Of a stretch of DNA of 64,000 nucleotides, positions 19,208 through 29,324 are shown piece after piece. The DNA is from G047528285 sp047528285 (GTDB taxonomy: Bacteria; Pseudomonadota; Gammaproteobacteria; Enterobacterales; Enterobacteriaceae), in the NCBI GenBank assembly GCA_047528285.1, contig CP180022.1, forward strand, positions 1,364,001 through 1,428,000, written 5' to 3'. Every line of letters begins with the position of its first letter. Positions within the stretch are counted from its first letter, which is position 1. The notes beneath the pieces are model-generated. The model was not told the DNA's origin. It saw only the letters and a list, made by a program, of their open reading frames with translations, and ran no database searches. The translations under genes were made by a program, and so were the position numbers.

Positions 19208-20278
19208 TTAATGGAATTGTACTGTTACCCGTGATGCCAGTGCGCTCATTAATTCATAACTCAGAGTACCAGCCGCCGATGCCACCTCATCGATTTTAAT
19301 ATGATCCCCCCAAAGTTCTACTATGGAGCCGATGCGTGCTAGCGGGCAGGGCTGCAAATCCACTATCAACATATCCATAGAAACCGTACCAAGAGTGCGA
19401 GTTTTAACGCCGTCAACCAAAATAGGGGTCCCAGTCGGTGCATTCCGCGGATAACCATCCGCATAACCACAAGCAACAACGCCTACACGTTGCGGCGCAC
19501 TTAACTGGTAACACCCGCCGTATCCAATCAACCCTCCTGAAGAAACTAACTGAATAGCAATCAGTTCGCTTTGCAGTGTCATAACTGGCCGAAGACCAGT
19601 GTCGGCAATATCTAGCCAATTACCGCTGGGGGACGCCCCATAAAGAGAAATTCCAGGTCTTACCCATTGCTTATGACTTTCAGGATGCCATAATATAGCA
19701 GCAGAATTTGCTAGGCATCGTGGACCAATTAGACCCTTACCGGCGCGCGCTACTACTGCCATTTGATCCGAAACTCCTTTTGGCATTTCGGCATAAGCGA
19801 AATGGGTCATCAATGTCAACATACCAACCTGTTTTAGCTTACTTAATGCTTCCCAGGCGATTGGCAATTCTGAATTGCTGAAGCCAAGCCGATTCATACC
19901 GCTGTTTAGTTTAACGTAGATATCTAGCGGTGCTTGTGGAATGCTTTTTTTAAGAGCCTCGATTTGCCAGTTGCTGTGTACGGCGATAGTTAATCGATAG
20001 CGATCAATTTGCTCTAAATCAGATGGCTGAAAAAATCCTTCTAGGAGTAAAATATGGCCGCCCCAACCTTGTTCACGCAGCCTTACCGCATCGTTAAGAT
20101 CTAGTAGTGCAAAACCATCTGTTTTTTGCAGTGCTTTCAAAACGATGCTTAGTCCATGGCCGTAGCCATTGGCCTTGACAACTGACCACACGCGTGCGGT
20201 CGGCGCATATCGGCGAAGAATAGATAAATTTGATGCTAGGGCAACGGAATTTACCGTAGCGATAATTGGGCGTGGCAT
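19208..20278 (-). CDS. dadX: Alanine racemase (alr family, DadX-like)
   Basis: PLP enzyme making D-alanine for peptidoglycan. It has 356 residues, the E. coli DadX length. The PLP lysine is K35 in VVKANGYGHG, and the second-base tyrosine lies in the GYGGCYQ segment; GYADGYPRNAPTGTP and GTVSMDML are family blocks. By memory it matches DadX (MTRPIQASLDLQALKQNLSI, VHSNWQ, KVNSGMNRLGF, GASPSGQW) far better than E. coli Alr, so I label it dadX; an annotation as alr would mean the same reaction. No dadA lies next to it, so it probably serves cell-wall synthesis rather than alanine catabolism (inference). It stands alone, with relic DNA on both sides. Confidence 0.93.
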   Translation of the reverse strand: MPRPIIATVNSVALASNLSILRRYAPTARVWSVVKANGYGHGLSIVLKALQKTDGFALLDLNDAVRLREQGWGGHILLLEGFFQPSDLEQIDRYRLTIAVHSNWQIEALKKSIPQAPLDIYVKLNSGMNRLGFSNSELPIAWEALSKLKQVGMLTLMTHFAYAEMPKGVSDQMAVVARAGKGLIGPRCLANSAAILWHPESHKQWVRPGISLYGASPSGNWLDIADTGLRPVMTLQSELIAIQLVSSGGLIGYGGCYQLSAPQRVGVVACGYADGYPRNAPTGTPILVDGVKTRTLGTVSMDMLIVDLQPCPLARIGSIVELWGDHIKIDEVASAAGTLSYELMSALASRVTVQFH

Positions 20279-21002
20279 ATAACAAATCCTTACCTTTAAT
20301 AAAAATGGCTGCAGGATACCAACAATCTAAGTTTCACAACAGCGCCACGCCTTTTTGGAATGAAACGCTTACGCATAAAAACATGCACGTTGGATAAATT
20401 GTTATACGAATATTCTATACATTTTCACGGAAAATATCCATTCACAACAGTAGATGTTTCAAGCTATACGTCATTCTCTGGATGACAAGCTCACTGTAGT
20501 CCCTGGGTGGGATGTTTTTGTGTTTGTAAAAAATTTGCGGCGTAAGTTTATGTCCAGAAGCGGTCGTGCTACTTAGCCTCCATTAGTTGTAGACTGATAT
20601 AAGAATATTTCTTTTTTATATGGATACTCCTTATTTTAAGAAATATATAAGTATTACGGTCTTTCCTCCCAGGATTATGATGTTTTCAATCATAAAATTT
20701 TTATGTCAGCAAGATGAATAAATCCATTATTATGCTTTAAGGCCACAAAAGATTACGTTAAGTAAGTGCTCATATGTTTTTATTGTTCACGCTAGTCTAA
20801 CTTACAGCTTCTTACTTATGACTAAAAACATAATCGGCTGAAAATAACGTATGGTGTGATATTGGTTGGGTTTACAAAGTGGTCTTTTTTAGCAGGCAAT
20901 GATTGCTTGATCAGTGGCGCCTATTTTTAGTAAGCTTGTATTGCACAAATCAAAAACTTTTTGGGGATCAGTTAGATTAACTTCTGTCAACTTAAAATAG
21001 AT

Positions 21003-21061
21003 TTCTTCACGTGAAGAAGTTTAAAAGGATTCACTTGCTCATATCTTAAGAATGATATGAG
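21003..21061. repeat. Palindrome and hairpin pair
   Basis: TTCTTCACGTGAAGAA at 21003-21018 is a perfect 16-base palindrome. CTCATATC (21038-21045) pairs with GATATGAG (21054-21061) around an 8-base loop, followed closely by TTTTT. Together with the terminator-like hairpin at 21102 this could be the 3' part of a lost small RNA or transcript; no coding frame accompanies it. Confidence 0.45.
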
Positions 21062-21101
21062 AGACATTACTGTTTTTACGGTATGGTTAGATATAATTAG
21101 C

Positions 21102-21128
21102 CATTACCCTTCCGCAGGGTAATGTTTT
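21102..21128 (+). terminator. Terminator-like hairpin without a gene
   Basis: CATTACCCT (21102-21110) and AGGGTAATG (21116-21124) form a perfect 9-bp stem with a 5-base loop, followed by TTTT on the plus strand. The minus strand has no T-run. No intact plus-strand gene precedes it, so it is a leftover of a decayed gene or the end of an unannotated RNA. The short T-run makes it a weak terminator. Confidence 0.5.
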
Positions 21129-21941
21129 ACTGCACCCTATTTCGCGATCGGTTAACTACCTATACATAATATCGCGATAGATCTTGATAATGTAATAAGT
21201 ATTTTTATATCAGAACCAACAGGAATTATTAACGTAATTTTAAAACAGACTGATGTGTCTTTGGATGCTTTCCAGTATTTTCTTTGATTAGTGAGTAAGA
21301 AAAAGCACTTAACAACAGTATTAATAATATTAATACGCGATAATATTACTCCCATTGGGCTATTGATATTTGCAATCTTAAAGGTTTTGATGAGAAAAAT
21401 TGACAGTATATAGGAATATAATAAGTGCCGATAAATATAGAATCCGATATAAGGGCTATCAGGTGCTGCACGGCATTATTTATGTTTGTTTATCCACCTA
21501 GAAACTAGCAAGTAACCTCATAGGTAGCAGCCATGTTGGATTATTGGCTCAACAAGAAGATCCACTAGAAAATTAAAGATAGTACGGACTGTGACGGTGT
21601 TGACGATAACACCATTACTATCATGATTTATTTCTGAAGAAAACAATAAAATCACTAAATTTACCGCAAAATAATGTTCAATTTTGTTCAAACTAGATAT
21701 TATAAATAATATTTTAGATATCTATAATATCAACGTACAATGAAACCGATAATTAAGTGCTTTTTTTATAAAAATGAAATCAATATGATAATATCATAGA
21801 TAGTGTGATTGATCACTTTAGTAAGAGATATAGCAGCAAGTTTCTCATTTTTCATGGTAAAGAAAAGTAGAAAATCAAGAGTCAAAATAAGGGTACGGTG
21901 TTGTGAAAGAAGCTCTTGAAAAATTAATCCAGAGCTAACTT

Positions 21942-22712
21942 TTACATGACGGTAATGTTAAATCCACCGTCTACATGTACTACCTCGCCGGTGATCCCCA
22001 TTGCTAAATCAGAAGATAAAAAAGCAGCAGTATTTCCTATATCCTCAATGGTTACCACACGGCGAATTGGTGACCCTAATTCGCATTGCGTCTGCATATT
22101 TTTAAAATTTTTGATGGCAGAAGAGGCAAGGGTACGAATAGGGCCCGCGGAAATAGCGTTAACCCGAACACCTTGAGGTCCCATGGCAGCTGCCATATAA
22201 CGGGTATTAGCCTCCAAGGAAGCCTTAGCTAAGCCCATGACGTTATAGTGAGGGATGGCGCGTTCCGCGCCTAGGTAGGTTAGCGTGAGAAGAGAAGCTT
22301 TTGTATTTAGTATTGAGCGGCTAGCTTTTGCCATGGCAACAAAGCTATAGGTACTAATGTCGTGTGCGATAGCAAAACCTTCACGGGTTACCGTGTTTAC
22401 ATAATCACCAACCAATTGGTCTCTAGGGGCGTAAGCAATAGCATGTATGAATCCGTCAAATGTCGACCAAATATCGGTCAAGCGGGTGAACAGCACTTCG
22501 ATACTAACGTCTTTTGCCACATCGCACGGTAGGACGATGCTAGAATTGAATTTATCTGCAAACGCTTCCACTCGTGATCTTAATTTATTATTCTGGTAAG
22601 TAAAAGCCAGCTCCGCGCCTTCACGATGCAGAGCCTGAGCGATACCGTATGCAATTGAACGATTGCTGGCAACACCAGTCACCAGAATGCGCTTACCGGC
22701 AAGAAAACTCAT
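21942..22712 (-). CDS. fabI: Enoyl-[acyl-carrier-protein] reductase FabI
   Basis: NADH-dependent last step of each fatty-acid elongation cycle; short-chain dehydrogenase fold. It has 256 residues against 262 in E. coli, lacking only the last few. The cofactor loop GVASNRSIAYG is at 13-23, and catalytic Y146, Y156 and K163 are all in place; the alignment to E. coli is gapless to there. Unusual: residues 91 and 93 are both Ala (HAIAYAP), where E. coli has Ser91 and Gly93, and Arg stands at 97 in place of Gly. Position 93 is the known triclosan-resistance site. The gene stands alone with relic DNA on both sides. The start ATG at 22712 fits the E. coli start MGFLSGKRILVTG. Confidence 0.97.
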   Translation of the reverse strand: MSFLAGKRILVTGVASNRSIAYGIAQALHREGAELAFTYQNNKLRSRVEAFADKFNSSIVLPCDVAKDVSIEVLFTRLTDIWSTFDGFIHAIAYAPRDQLVGDYVNTVTREGFAIAHDISTYSFVAMAKASRSILNTKASLLTLTYLGAERAIPHYNVMGLAKASLEANTRYMAAAMGPQGVRVNAISAGPIRTLASSAIKNFKNMQTQCELGSPIRRVVTIEDIGNTAAFLSSDLAMGITGEVVHVDGGFNITVM

Positions 22713-25700
22713 AGCATGAATCCTTGTGATTATTATCTTATTTGTTCATATGCCAAATTAAATGCGTATATCAACACTCGATATTGACAAATTTTAGCGC
22801 AGTATAGCATGATTTTTTTCACGAAGTGTAGATCCACGTACCGCGCGAAGGCAGAGAAAGCATACTTTAAATATATTCGGGTATCGCGTTGTCTTAGGCA
22901 TCAACTGTGTTATTGTTTTTTCAAGATTTTCTTGTTTTCAATGATATTGATCTAATTTCTTACATGATTAATTATGCTTACATGTTGGGCAATATTAATA
23001 CATGAAATGCTTTATTTGTAGTTTGATTAAAAAGTGGATGATTGATGGTGCATTAATATTATCCAAGGACGCAAGGGTGGTGTTCATCTGCCACAAGAAC
23101 TTTTTTACATAAAATAAGCGCATGTATTCAGGGAGTAGCGATTATTTACTCATGTGTATGCTATGTAAGCAGATACTAATAAGCTTTATGTGAATGCAGA
23201 GGCTATTTCCAGTGAATTTTGCAGGGGTTTATTTTGATTGCCCAGGGTTGTTAGCGCTCTCTTTTTTGTTAGCAGAGAGGTTCAGTCTTAGCGATATTTC
23301 TAAGAAGTTTGGCAATATGTCTGGTATAAATTTATGAGGTGCGATATCTAAAAAAATCATTCGAATGACCTGGCTAGTGAATCGATTAGATTCAAAATAT
23401 ATTATATTAATCAATTTGTTAATGTTTTACATTGCTAGTGTAAATGCTATTACGCAAGTGATTTTTTGTGGTGATTTTTCATAAAATCGTTATTAGACTA
23501 ATATCTAGCGAGTAATCTTATCCTGCCTGATAAAGCTGATATTTCAGCATCGTTCATACCTGATGCTAATGAAAATACTATGCGGTAGAAAATATTTTGT
23601 TCTGCTTAAGGGGAATAAAACCAGGTTTACCATATTTCCCACTCCTCAAAATTGAGTAAAATAGTAGGTACAAAAAGTGTTTTACCAACCAAGATGGGAC
23701 GTATGGATGTTGATTTTTTCCATAGAAAATGAAAGAAGTCATCAAGCGCTAGCCAAATAAGTAATGTTACATTGAAATAGGAGAGATTCTATTAGAAGAT
23801 AGGAGATATTTAGTTAAATTTTGGATAAAAATCAGCTTAAATCGAAAAATGCTGATTTCAGTCAGAGTATAATGTGTGTGGTTGCGATGCACTGTGTAGA
23901 AATAAATTATTTTTTATAATAGGAGATACCTACTGGTTGGGTACAAAAAGCACATTGAATGCGGTTAAACTACCAGAATCTAGATCTTTTTTATTTAAAA
24001 AATGGATCCAAAACAGGAGTAAAATCTTCGCTGCCTACGGTTGCTTTTCTTCAGGAGGATTTGGTTGTCTCCTAGGAAATCAGAAACTGCAATTTTTTGG
24101 TTGAGGTGATATAAATGACTGATAAGTTCTGTCTCAGACAGTTTATTATGATTTTAATCTATTTATTTATTAGTTAGGTACTTAATTTAAATCATCGATA
24201 CTAGACGCTAGTTAACTAACAGATAACAGATAAATAAGCAACTCTATTTAAAAATAAAGAGGGTTTCTTAATACATAAATCAACAGATTTTACCATAACC
24301 AAATCCGTATGGTATTTCTCAATATAAATAAATTAATCTCAGCAAAATGAATTACCGATTATTATCGATTCATATTAGTAGATATCGATTCGATTAGATA
24401 TGCATTTATTATTATTGTTACGATTTAGCGTAGTCCACAGAATTGTACTTTGTTACATTTAATATAATTAACTCTAATAAATATAGAGTAATTTAATCTA
24501 AAACCAATACGATTTATCTGTAAATTTAATCGAGATAAAATTTGTTTTTTTTGATGCTTTTTATTAAAATTAAAATTTTTGGTACATATAAGATATATTT
24601 TTGAAGAATTAATTTAAATATCGATAGTTTTCTTTATAAGATAAAGAATTATTTGTTATGGAATAACATTTCTCTAGAAAGATAATGATTTTACTATCCG
24701 TAAAATAGGTTTGTTGAATAAATAAAATTTTAGATTTTTTTGTGGTCAGGTGACGATTGTCATTTATAACGCATTAGTTCCATGGAAAAATCAAGTTTAA
24801 AAATATTAACTAGTGTATCTACTTACAACAAATCTATCAAGTAACAATTATCCTAAAGATAGGATTGGATTAAATCAAAGCAATTGTTTCAACGAATGAA
24901 ACACTTCTATTAAACATCGCATTCTACTTTTTTAATATACAGTAATGCTTGTTTCTAAAATCCTGATGATAAAGCATCTTATTTATTTTTCTTTCATAGG
25001 ATTATAGAATTTTTCTTAATATATTTAAACTAACAATGTATTTTTCAAAACAGGAGCCAATCTTATGCTATTCGGATGTTGTTTAGTATCTCTATTTATG
25101 ACTCAAATTTGTTAAATTGATATGGTCTATTTTTTAAATACATTGTAATAAAGATTGATTTTATCTGATACCTTCCTGCACTGAAGCCAAGTAAATTTGA
25201 TAGTGTTACCATTCGGTAATAGGTGTGCAATTCTATATTTATAGGGAGTTTCCAAAAATATTTAAATTTCATTTTCGCTATCAAGAGAAATGAAACTAAG
25301 TATACAAAAAATTATCATTGATGTGGAACAATGAATGGCATTAGGTGCAGGAATACTTAGAAGTATTCGATAGTATCCTGAATACTATTTTGATTTATTG
25401 GAAATAAATTAGACAATAATGGATTGCTCTAGCTTATCATAACGTTGAATTTTTCTGATATGAAGCACAGCTATCATGGTTTTACCTGCAGGACAAATGG
25501 ATTACTTATTAGCTGTGTTCTAGACGGGTTATGATCATCAAAAAATCAAACGCGCTCTTTAATTTATATTTTAGACATGCGAAAATGTACAAACATAATA
25601 AAAATCATTAATAGTATTAAGTAAATTCAAGATTGTCTTTAAAAATAACTGATGTAAGACGAGTTTATAATGTCCTATTGAATCCAACAAATTCTTATTG

Positions 25701-27649
25701 AACCTAACAAATAATGTTGTAAGTAAAAATATCCAGCAGACAGAGCGAAAAGGTTAAATGTGAAATTACGTACCATATAAAATGTATTGATTATGAAAGA
25801 ATCTTCTTCTTTAAAAGAAGAATCGATGTATTCCAGGTTTTTTAGCTTAGTTATATGACCATGCACCATGATTAACACATTCTGGCCATTACCGGTACTT
25901 TTAATAGAGTCATCCAATTAAACGATTGATAATTTATTAATATACTTATAGATGATATAGTTAAGAAAAATTTAGATAACTAATAAGAAGTATTATGAAG
26001 CGAAATATGGTCTATTTAAAAGCTTTGATTTCTACTGCAATAAATGCAGTTTTTCTAGGTATTCTGACTGTTTGCTCAATTACTGATTTGAAATGAAGTG
26101 ATTAGATAAGAGAATATCGATTCAGTCAATATTGTGCCACTACTGCGTGTCGGGATTAGCAATTTTATTCTTTTTTTCGGCAAAGTATCGTGAAAAAACG
26201 GGAATCGTAAGTGTTTCCTGCCCATCATCTTTAATTTTTCGATGGAATGATTGATTATAATCTAATTCGGATTCTATACGAGTGGTACAGAGTTAAAAGA
26301 TAAATCGGTATAGATAATTTCATGCATGGTACCATGGGTTATTTCCTCGTGTTGGCATTTTTATGATGGTGTTCACTTTCTTTGTTTTTGTTTTAATTAG
26401 CTAATAGTTCAAATAATTCAGATTTATTCCTATTAGTTTTAAATCAAAGCAAAAAGCTTCGTACTTTGAAAGTAATCCTAAATACAAGTTTTATCATCAT
26501 AAGGACTCTTTCTTAATGATCATCTCTGTTGTAATAAAATAAACAGCTCTATAGCGTTTAGGAAGAGTTTCCTTCGCATTCATATATTGCCAGTGTTTTG
26601 ACTTCTATCTCGCTATACCATTTGAAAAAATGGTGCTGATTGAATGGTTATTTATTATTGAGTGAAGTTTCTGAATTTAAACTTTTTCGTGTTCATGGAA
26701 ACTTGATATTGAAAGGCGAGTTGTAATCTATTTAAACGAACATAAAAAATTAATTTATCAAAATATAATATTAATAAAGCTAAACTATGCGCTTAGTTAG
26801 GTCAATATGCGATAAAACCGAATTAGAAACTACAGTTGTAATTGTATCTACAGAATGAATAGGACTAAATTTCTTAGATTGCGCAATATGGCGCACTGTG
26901 AATGATGAGTTTTCTTAAGTTAAGAGTGAAGTTATTTATCAATTTTTATCGTGATATGTTTTAACTTTCTCCTATCTTTCAGAAAATGCATTTCATTCGT
27001 CATGGTATATTCTTACTATAAAATATAGCAGTTCAAAATTTTTTGATAAGTATAAAACTTCATTATTTGTCTCTTTATAGATCATAGATAAACCTGATTA
27101 AAAAGTTCTATAGTTTATAAATAAATATGTTTATGATAGTTGTCATTTTTCGAGTGTTTTTGAGTAAATTAATTGTCTGCTTTTCTGTTTGTTTTTAATA
27201 AACAGAAAATTCGAATTTTATTTGAATTGAATCTTACTGTTTGGCTTCATTAAAAATAAAATTATTTAATGAAGTTATTACTTGCTTAGAAACTCCTCGA
27301 GGGATAAATGAACGAATTTTATGTCTACATTATTTTGAATTGTAAGAACGTTGAATTTCTTATGAATAAGAATTCACAAATTCTAAATTTTTATTTGTGA
27401 ATAAATTATGAATATGTCAGCTTTATGTTCTTCACGGCATTAAAAAATCCAATTTTGATGTACTAAAGCGAGCTGTTTTTTCTTTAAAAAAGATTAGGCT
27501 ATTTTAGCATATTTTCGAATGCTAATTTATGAATCTTAAATCCTTTTTTAGTTTCATAAACACTTAATATTTTTTCCTATTATTGAAAATAATAGGCGAC
27601 GAATAATGTATTGAGTAATACATACAGATATAAAACCATAACTAAATTT
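22713..27649. other. Longest non-coding stretch, 4.9 kb
   Basis: Nearly 5 kb between fabI and sufE with no convincing gene. By synteny with E. coli one expects ldtE, lpp and pykF next to sufE. A 33-codon plus-strand frame with a signal-peptide look at 25995-26096 is in the right place and orientation for lpp. Open frames at 23874-24104 (+) and 25675-25917 (-) have no recognisable product. A weak IS903-end-like string lies at 24709-24727. The rest is AT-rich and featureless to me. Confidence 0.5.
25995..26096 (+). pseudogene. Possible truncated lipoprotein gene (lpp relic?)
   Basis: ATG-started frame of 33 residues with a basic N-terminus (MKRN...) and a hydrophobic stretch ending LGILTVCSIT, reminiscent of a lipoprotein signal with its cysteine. 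AAGAAG precedes it. In E. coli lpp lies between pykF and ldtE/suf and runs opposite to suf; this frame has that position and direction. The identity to Lpp itself is weak and the helical repeat part is absent. It could be chance. Confidence 0.25.
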
Positions 27650-28078
27650 TTAGCTTGAAATTGGTTGATGCCACGTAGCGGCCTTGACGCGAATACTTCG
27701 TACTATAGCTTCCAGACCCAGTGCCCGTGATGGTGTTAGGTGTTGGGAAAGTGCTATGGTTTCGAAAAAAGGTTGCACATTATAGGAGAGAATTCCAGCC
27801 AAGCTAAGACCATTATAGAGGATAAACACAGTAGCAATCATTCCTTTAACAATGGCAGAATCGCTATCACCATATAGTTGCACGTAGTTATAAGTATCTT
27901 CCTTTAGAACAATCCATACTTGGCTTTGGCAGCCAGCAATAAGATGCTCCTGGGTATGCATTCCTACCGGAAGTGGAAGTAATTTGCCACCAAGTTCAAT
28001 TAAATATAAATACTTCTCTTCCCAATTGGCGCAGAGAGAAAAATTGAACAAAAATTTCTCTTTATCAGGTAAATTCAC
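27650..28078 (-). CDS. sufE: Cysteine desulfuration protein SufE
   Basis: Sulfur acceptor that takes persulfide from SufS and passes it to SufB. From a GTG at 28078 (V-NLPDKEKFLFNF, matching E. coli MALLPDKEKLLRNF) it has 142 residues against 138. The active cysteine is C50 in GCQSQVW. HLTPSRALGLEAIVRSIR is the typical C-terminal block. Its start lies 19 bases after the sufS stop. Directly before it is a run of eight G on the coding strand (plus-strand C run 28081-28088), which is in the place of the ribosome binding site. The frame is open further upstream into sufS, but that extension has no counterpart in the family. It is the last gene of the operon. Confidence 0.95.
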   Translation of the reverse strand: MNLPDKEKFLFNFSLCANWEEKYLYLIELGGKLLPLPVGMHTQEHLIAGCQSQVWIVLKEDTYNYVQLYGDSDSAIVKGMIATVFILYNGLSLAGILSYNVQPFFETIALSQHLTPSRALGLEAIVRSIRVKAATWHQPISS

Positions 28079-28097
28079 TACCCCCCCCGGTAAATTA

Positions 28098-29324
28098 TTA
28101 TCTGAGTAAACGCTGTACTCGCACAAGACCAGCTACCAGCCGATTTATATCATCCCGGTTTGTATACATCGCAAGTGACGCACGACACATGCTTTCTACC
28201 TGAAAATAAGCCATCAATGGCATGGCGCAATGATGGCCTGTACGTATAGCTATACCATATTGATCGAGAAAACTACCAACATCATAAGCATGATGTTGGC
28301 CTAAATTAAAAGCGATTATCCCGGTACGATTATTCGGTCCGTACAGAGTTAGGTCGGGCACTTTCTGCAACATTTCAAGCGTATAGTGCATTAGATCAGT
28401 TTCATAAGACTGAATGCTGTCCAGCCCGATCTTTTCAATATAGTTGATGGAGGCGCTAAGCCCCATAACACCAGCAGTGTTGGGGGAACCCGCTTCAAAA
28501 CGCCAGGGAGCTTCGTTAAAGGTAGTGCCTTCATTTAAACTGACTGTACGAATCATAGAGCCCCCACCTTCCCATGGCATCATGGTATCTAATAGAACTT
28601 TTTTAGCGTAAAGAATACCTATTCCAGAGGGTCCATAGAGTTTATGCCCCGAAAACACATAAAAATCGCAGTCCAGTGCTTGCACGTTTACCTTTTGATG
28701 CATAATACCTTGTGCCCCGTCGACAAGTATCACCGAGTTGCTTGCAGCTCGTACCATGGAAATAATATCTGGTAGCGGATTGAGAGTACCGAGCACGTTT
28801 GACACTTGAGTGACGGCGAGAAGGCGTGTGCGGTTATCTACTAATTCCGACAGTTTAGCTGTGTTCAGCTCCCCGTTTGGTAGCAAAGGGATGTAACGCA
28901 TCGATACTTTCTTTTCTTTGGCAAGCATTTGCCATGGCACTATATTTGCGTGATGCTCCATCTCGGTAATAAGAATATTATCCCCGGGTTGTAAGTTATG
29001 GCGACCCCAGCTATTGGCCACTAAATTAATGCCTTCAGTGGAACCTTTAACGAAAACAATTTCGTCTGCGGAAGCAGCATGAACAAAGCGTGCTACCTGT
29101 TCTCGTACCTTTTCCATGCGGGTGGTTGCTTCAGTGCTTAACGTATGAATGCCGCGATGCACCGCAGCGTATTGTTCGCGATAAAAGACGCTCTCACAAT
29201 CGATGACGGCGTTAGGTTTTTGAGCGCTGGCAGCGCTGTCGAGATAAGTCAGCGGCTGCTTGTTTACTTGCCGAACCAAAATAGGAAAATCGGACCGGAT
29301 TTTCGTAATGGGGTAAGATGTCAT
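28098..29324 (-). CDS. sufS: Cysteine desulfurase SufS
   Basis: PLP enzyme that converts cysteine to alanine and holds the sulfur as persulfide for SufE. From the ATG at 29324 it has 408 residues against 406 in E. coli. The start overlaps the sufD stop as ATGA and has GGAG eight bases upstream, so it is preferred over the ATG at 29336. PLP lysine K228 lies in FSGHKLYGP, catalytic C366 in RTGHHCAMP; MEHHANIVPWQ and APWRFEAGSPNT are also present. It acts in the cytosol with SufE and the SufBCD scaffold. Confidence 0.98.
   Translation of the reverse strand: MTSYPITKIRSDFPILVRQVNKQPLTYLDSAASAQKPNAVIDCESVFYREQYAAVHRGIHTLSTEATTRMEKVREQVARFVHAASADEIVFVKGSTEGINLVANSWGRHNLQPGDNILITEMEHHANIVPWQMLAKEKKVSMRYIPLLPNGELNTAKLSELVDNRTRLLAVTQVSNVLGTLNPLPDIISMVRAASNSVILVDGAQGIMHQKVNVQALDCDFYVFSGHKLYGPSGIGILYAKKVLLDTMMPWEGGGSMIRTVSLNEGTTFNEAPWRFEAGSPNTAGVMGLSASINYIEKIGLDSIQSYETDLMHYTLEMLQKVPDLTLYGPNNRTGIIAFNLGQHHAYDVGSFLDQYGIAIRTGHHCAMPLMAYFQVESMCRASLAMYTNRDDINRLVAGLVRVQRLLR

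Larger units (their letters stand above)
20279..21941. other. Non-coding stretch, 1.7 kb, with hairpins
   Basis: No gene recognised. Neither dnaB nor dadA, the usual upstream neighbours of alr or dadX, can be read. A patch at about 20279-20400 (minus) gives a basic peptide containing FMRKRFIPKRRGAVVKL that I cannot assign. The segment 21003-21128 holds a 16-base palindrome, an 8-bp hairpin and a terminator-like hairpin in succession (listed separately). Confidence 0.5.

Noticed and set aside
23874..24104. 76-residue plus-strand open frame in the fabI-sufE gap
   Set aside because: No ribosome binding site, no recognisable family; composition like other chance frames in AT-rich DNA.
25675..25917. 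80-residue minus-strand frame as the end of pyruvate kinase (GQNVLIMVHGHI resembles GDVVVMVSGAL)
   Set aside because: The similarity is a handful of residues and the strand is opposite to what pykF would have beside lpp and suf.
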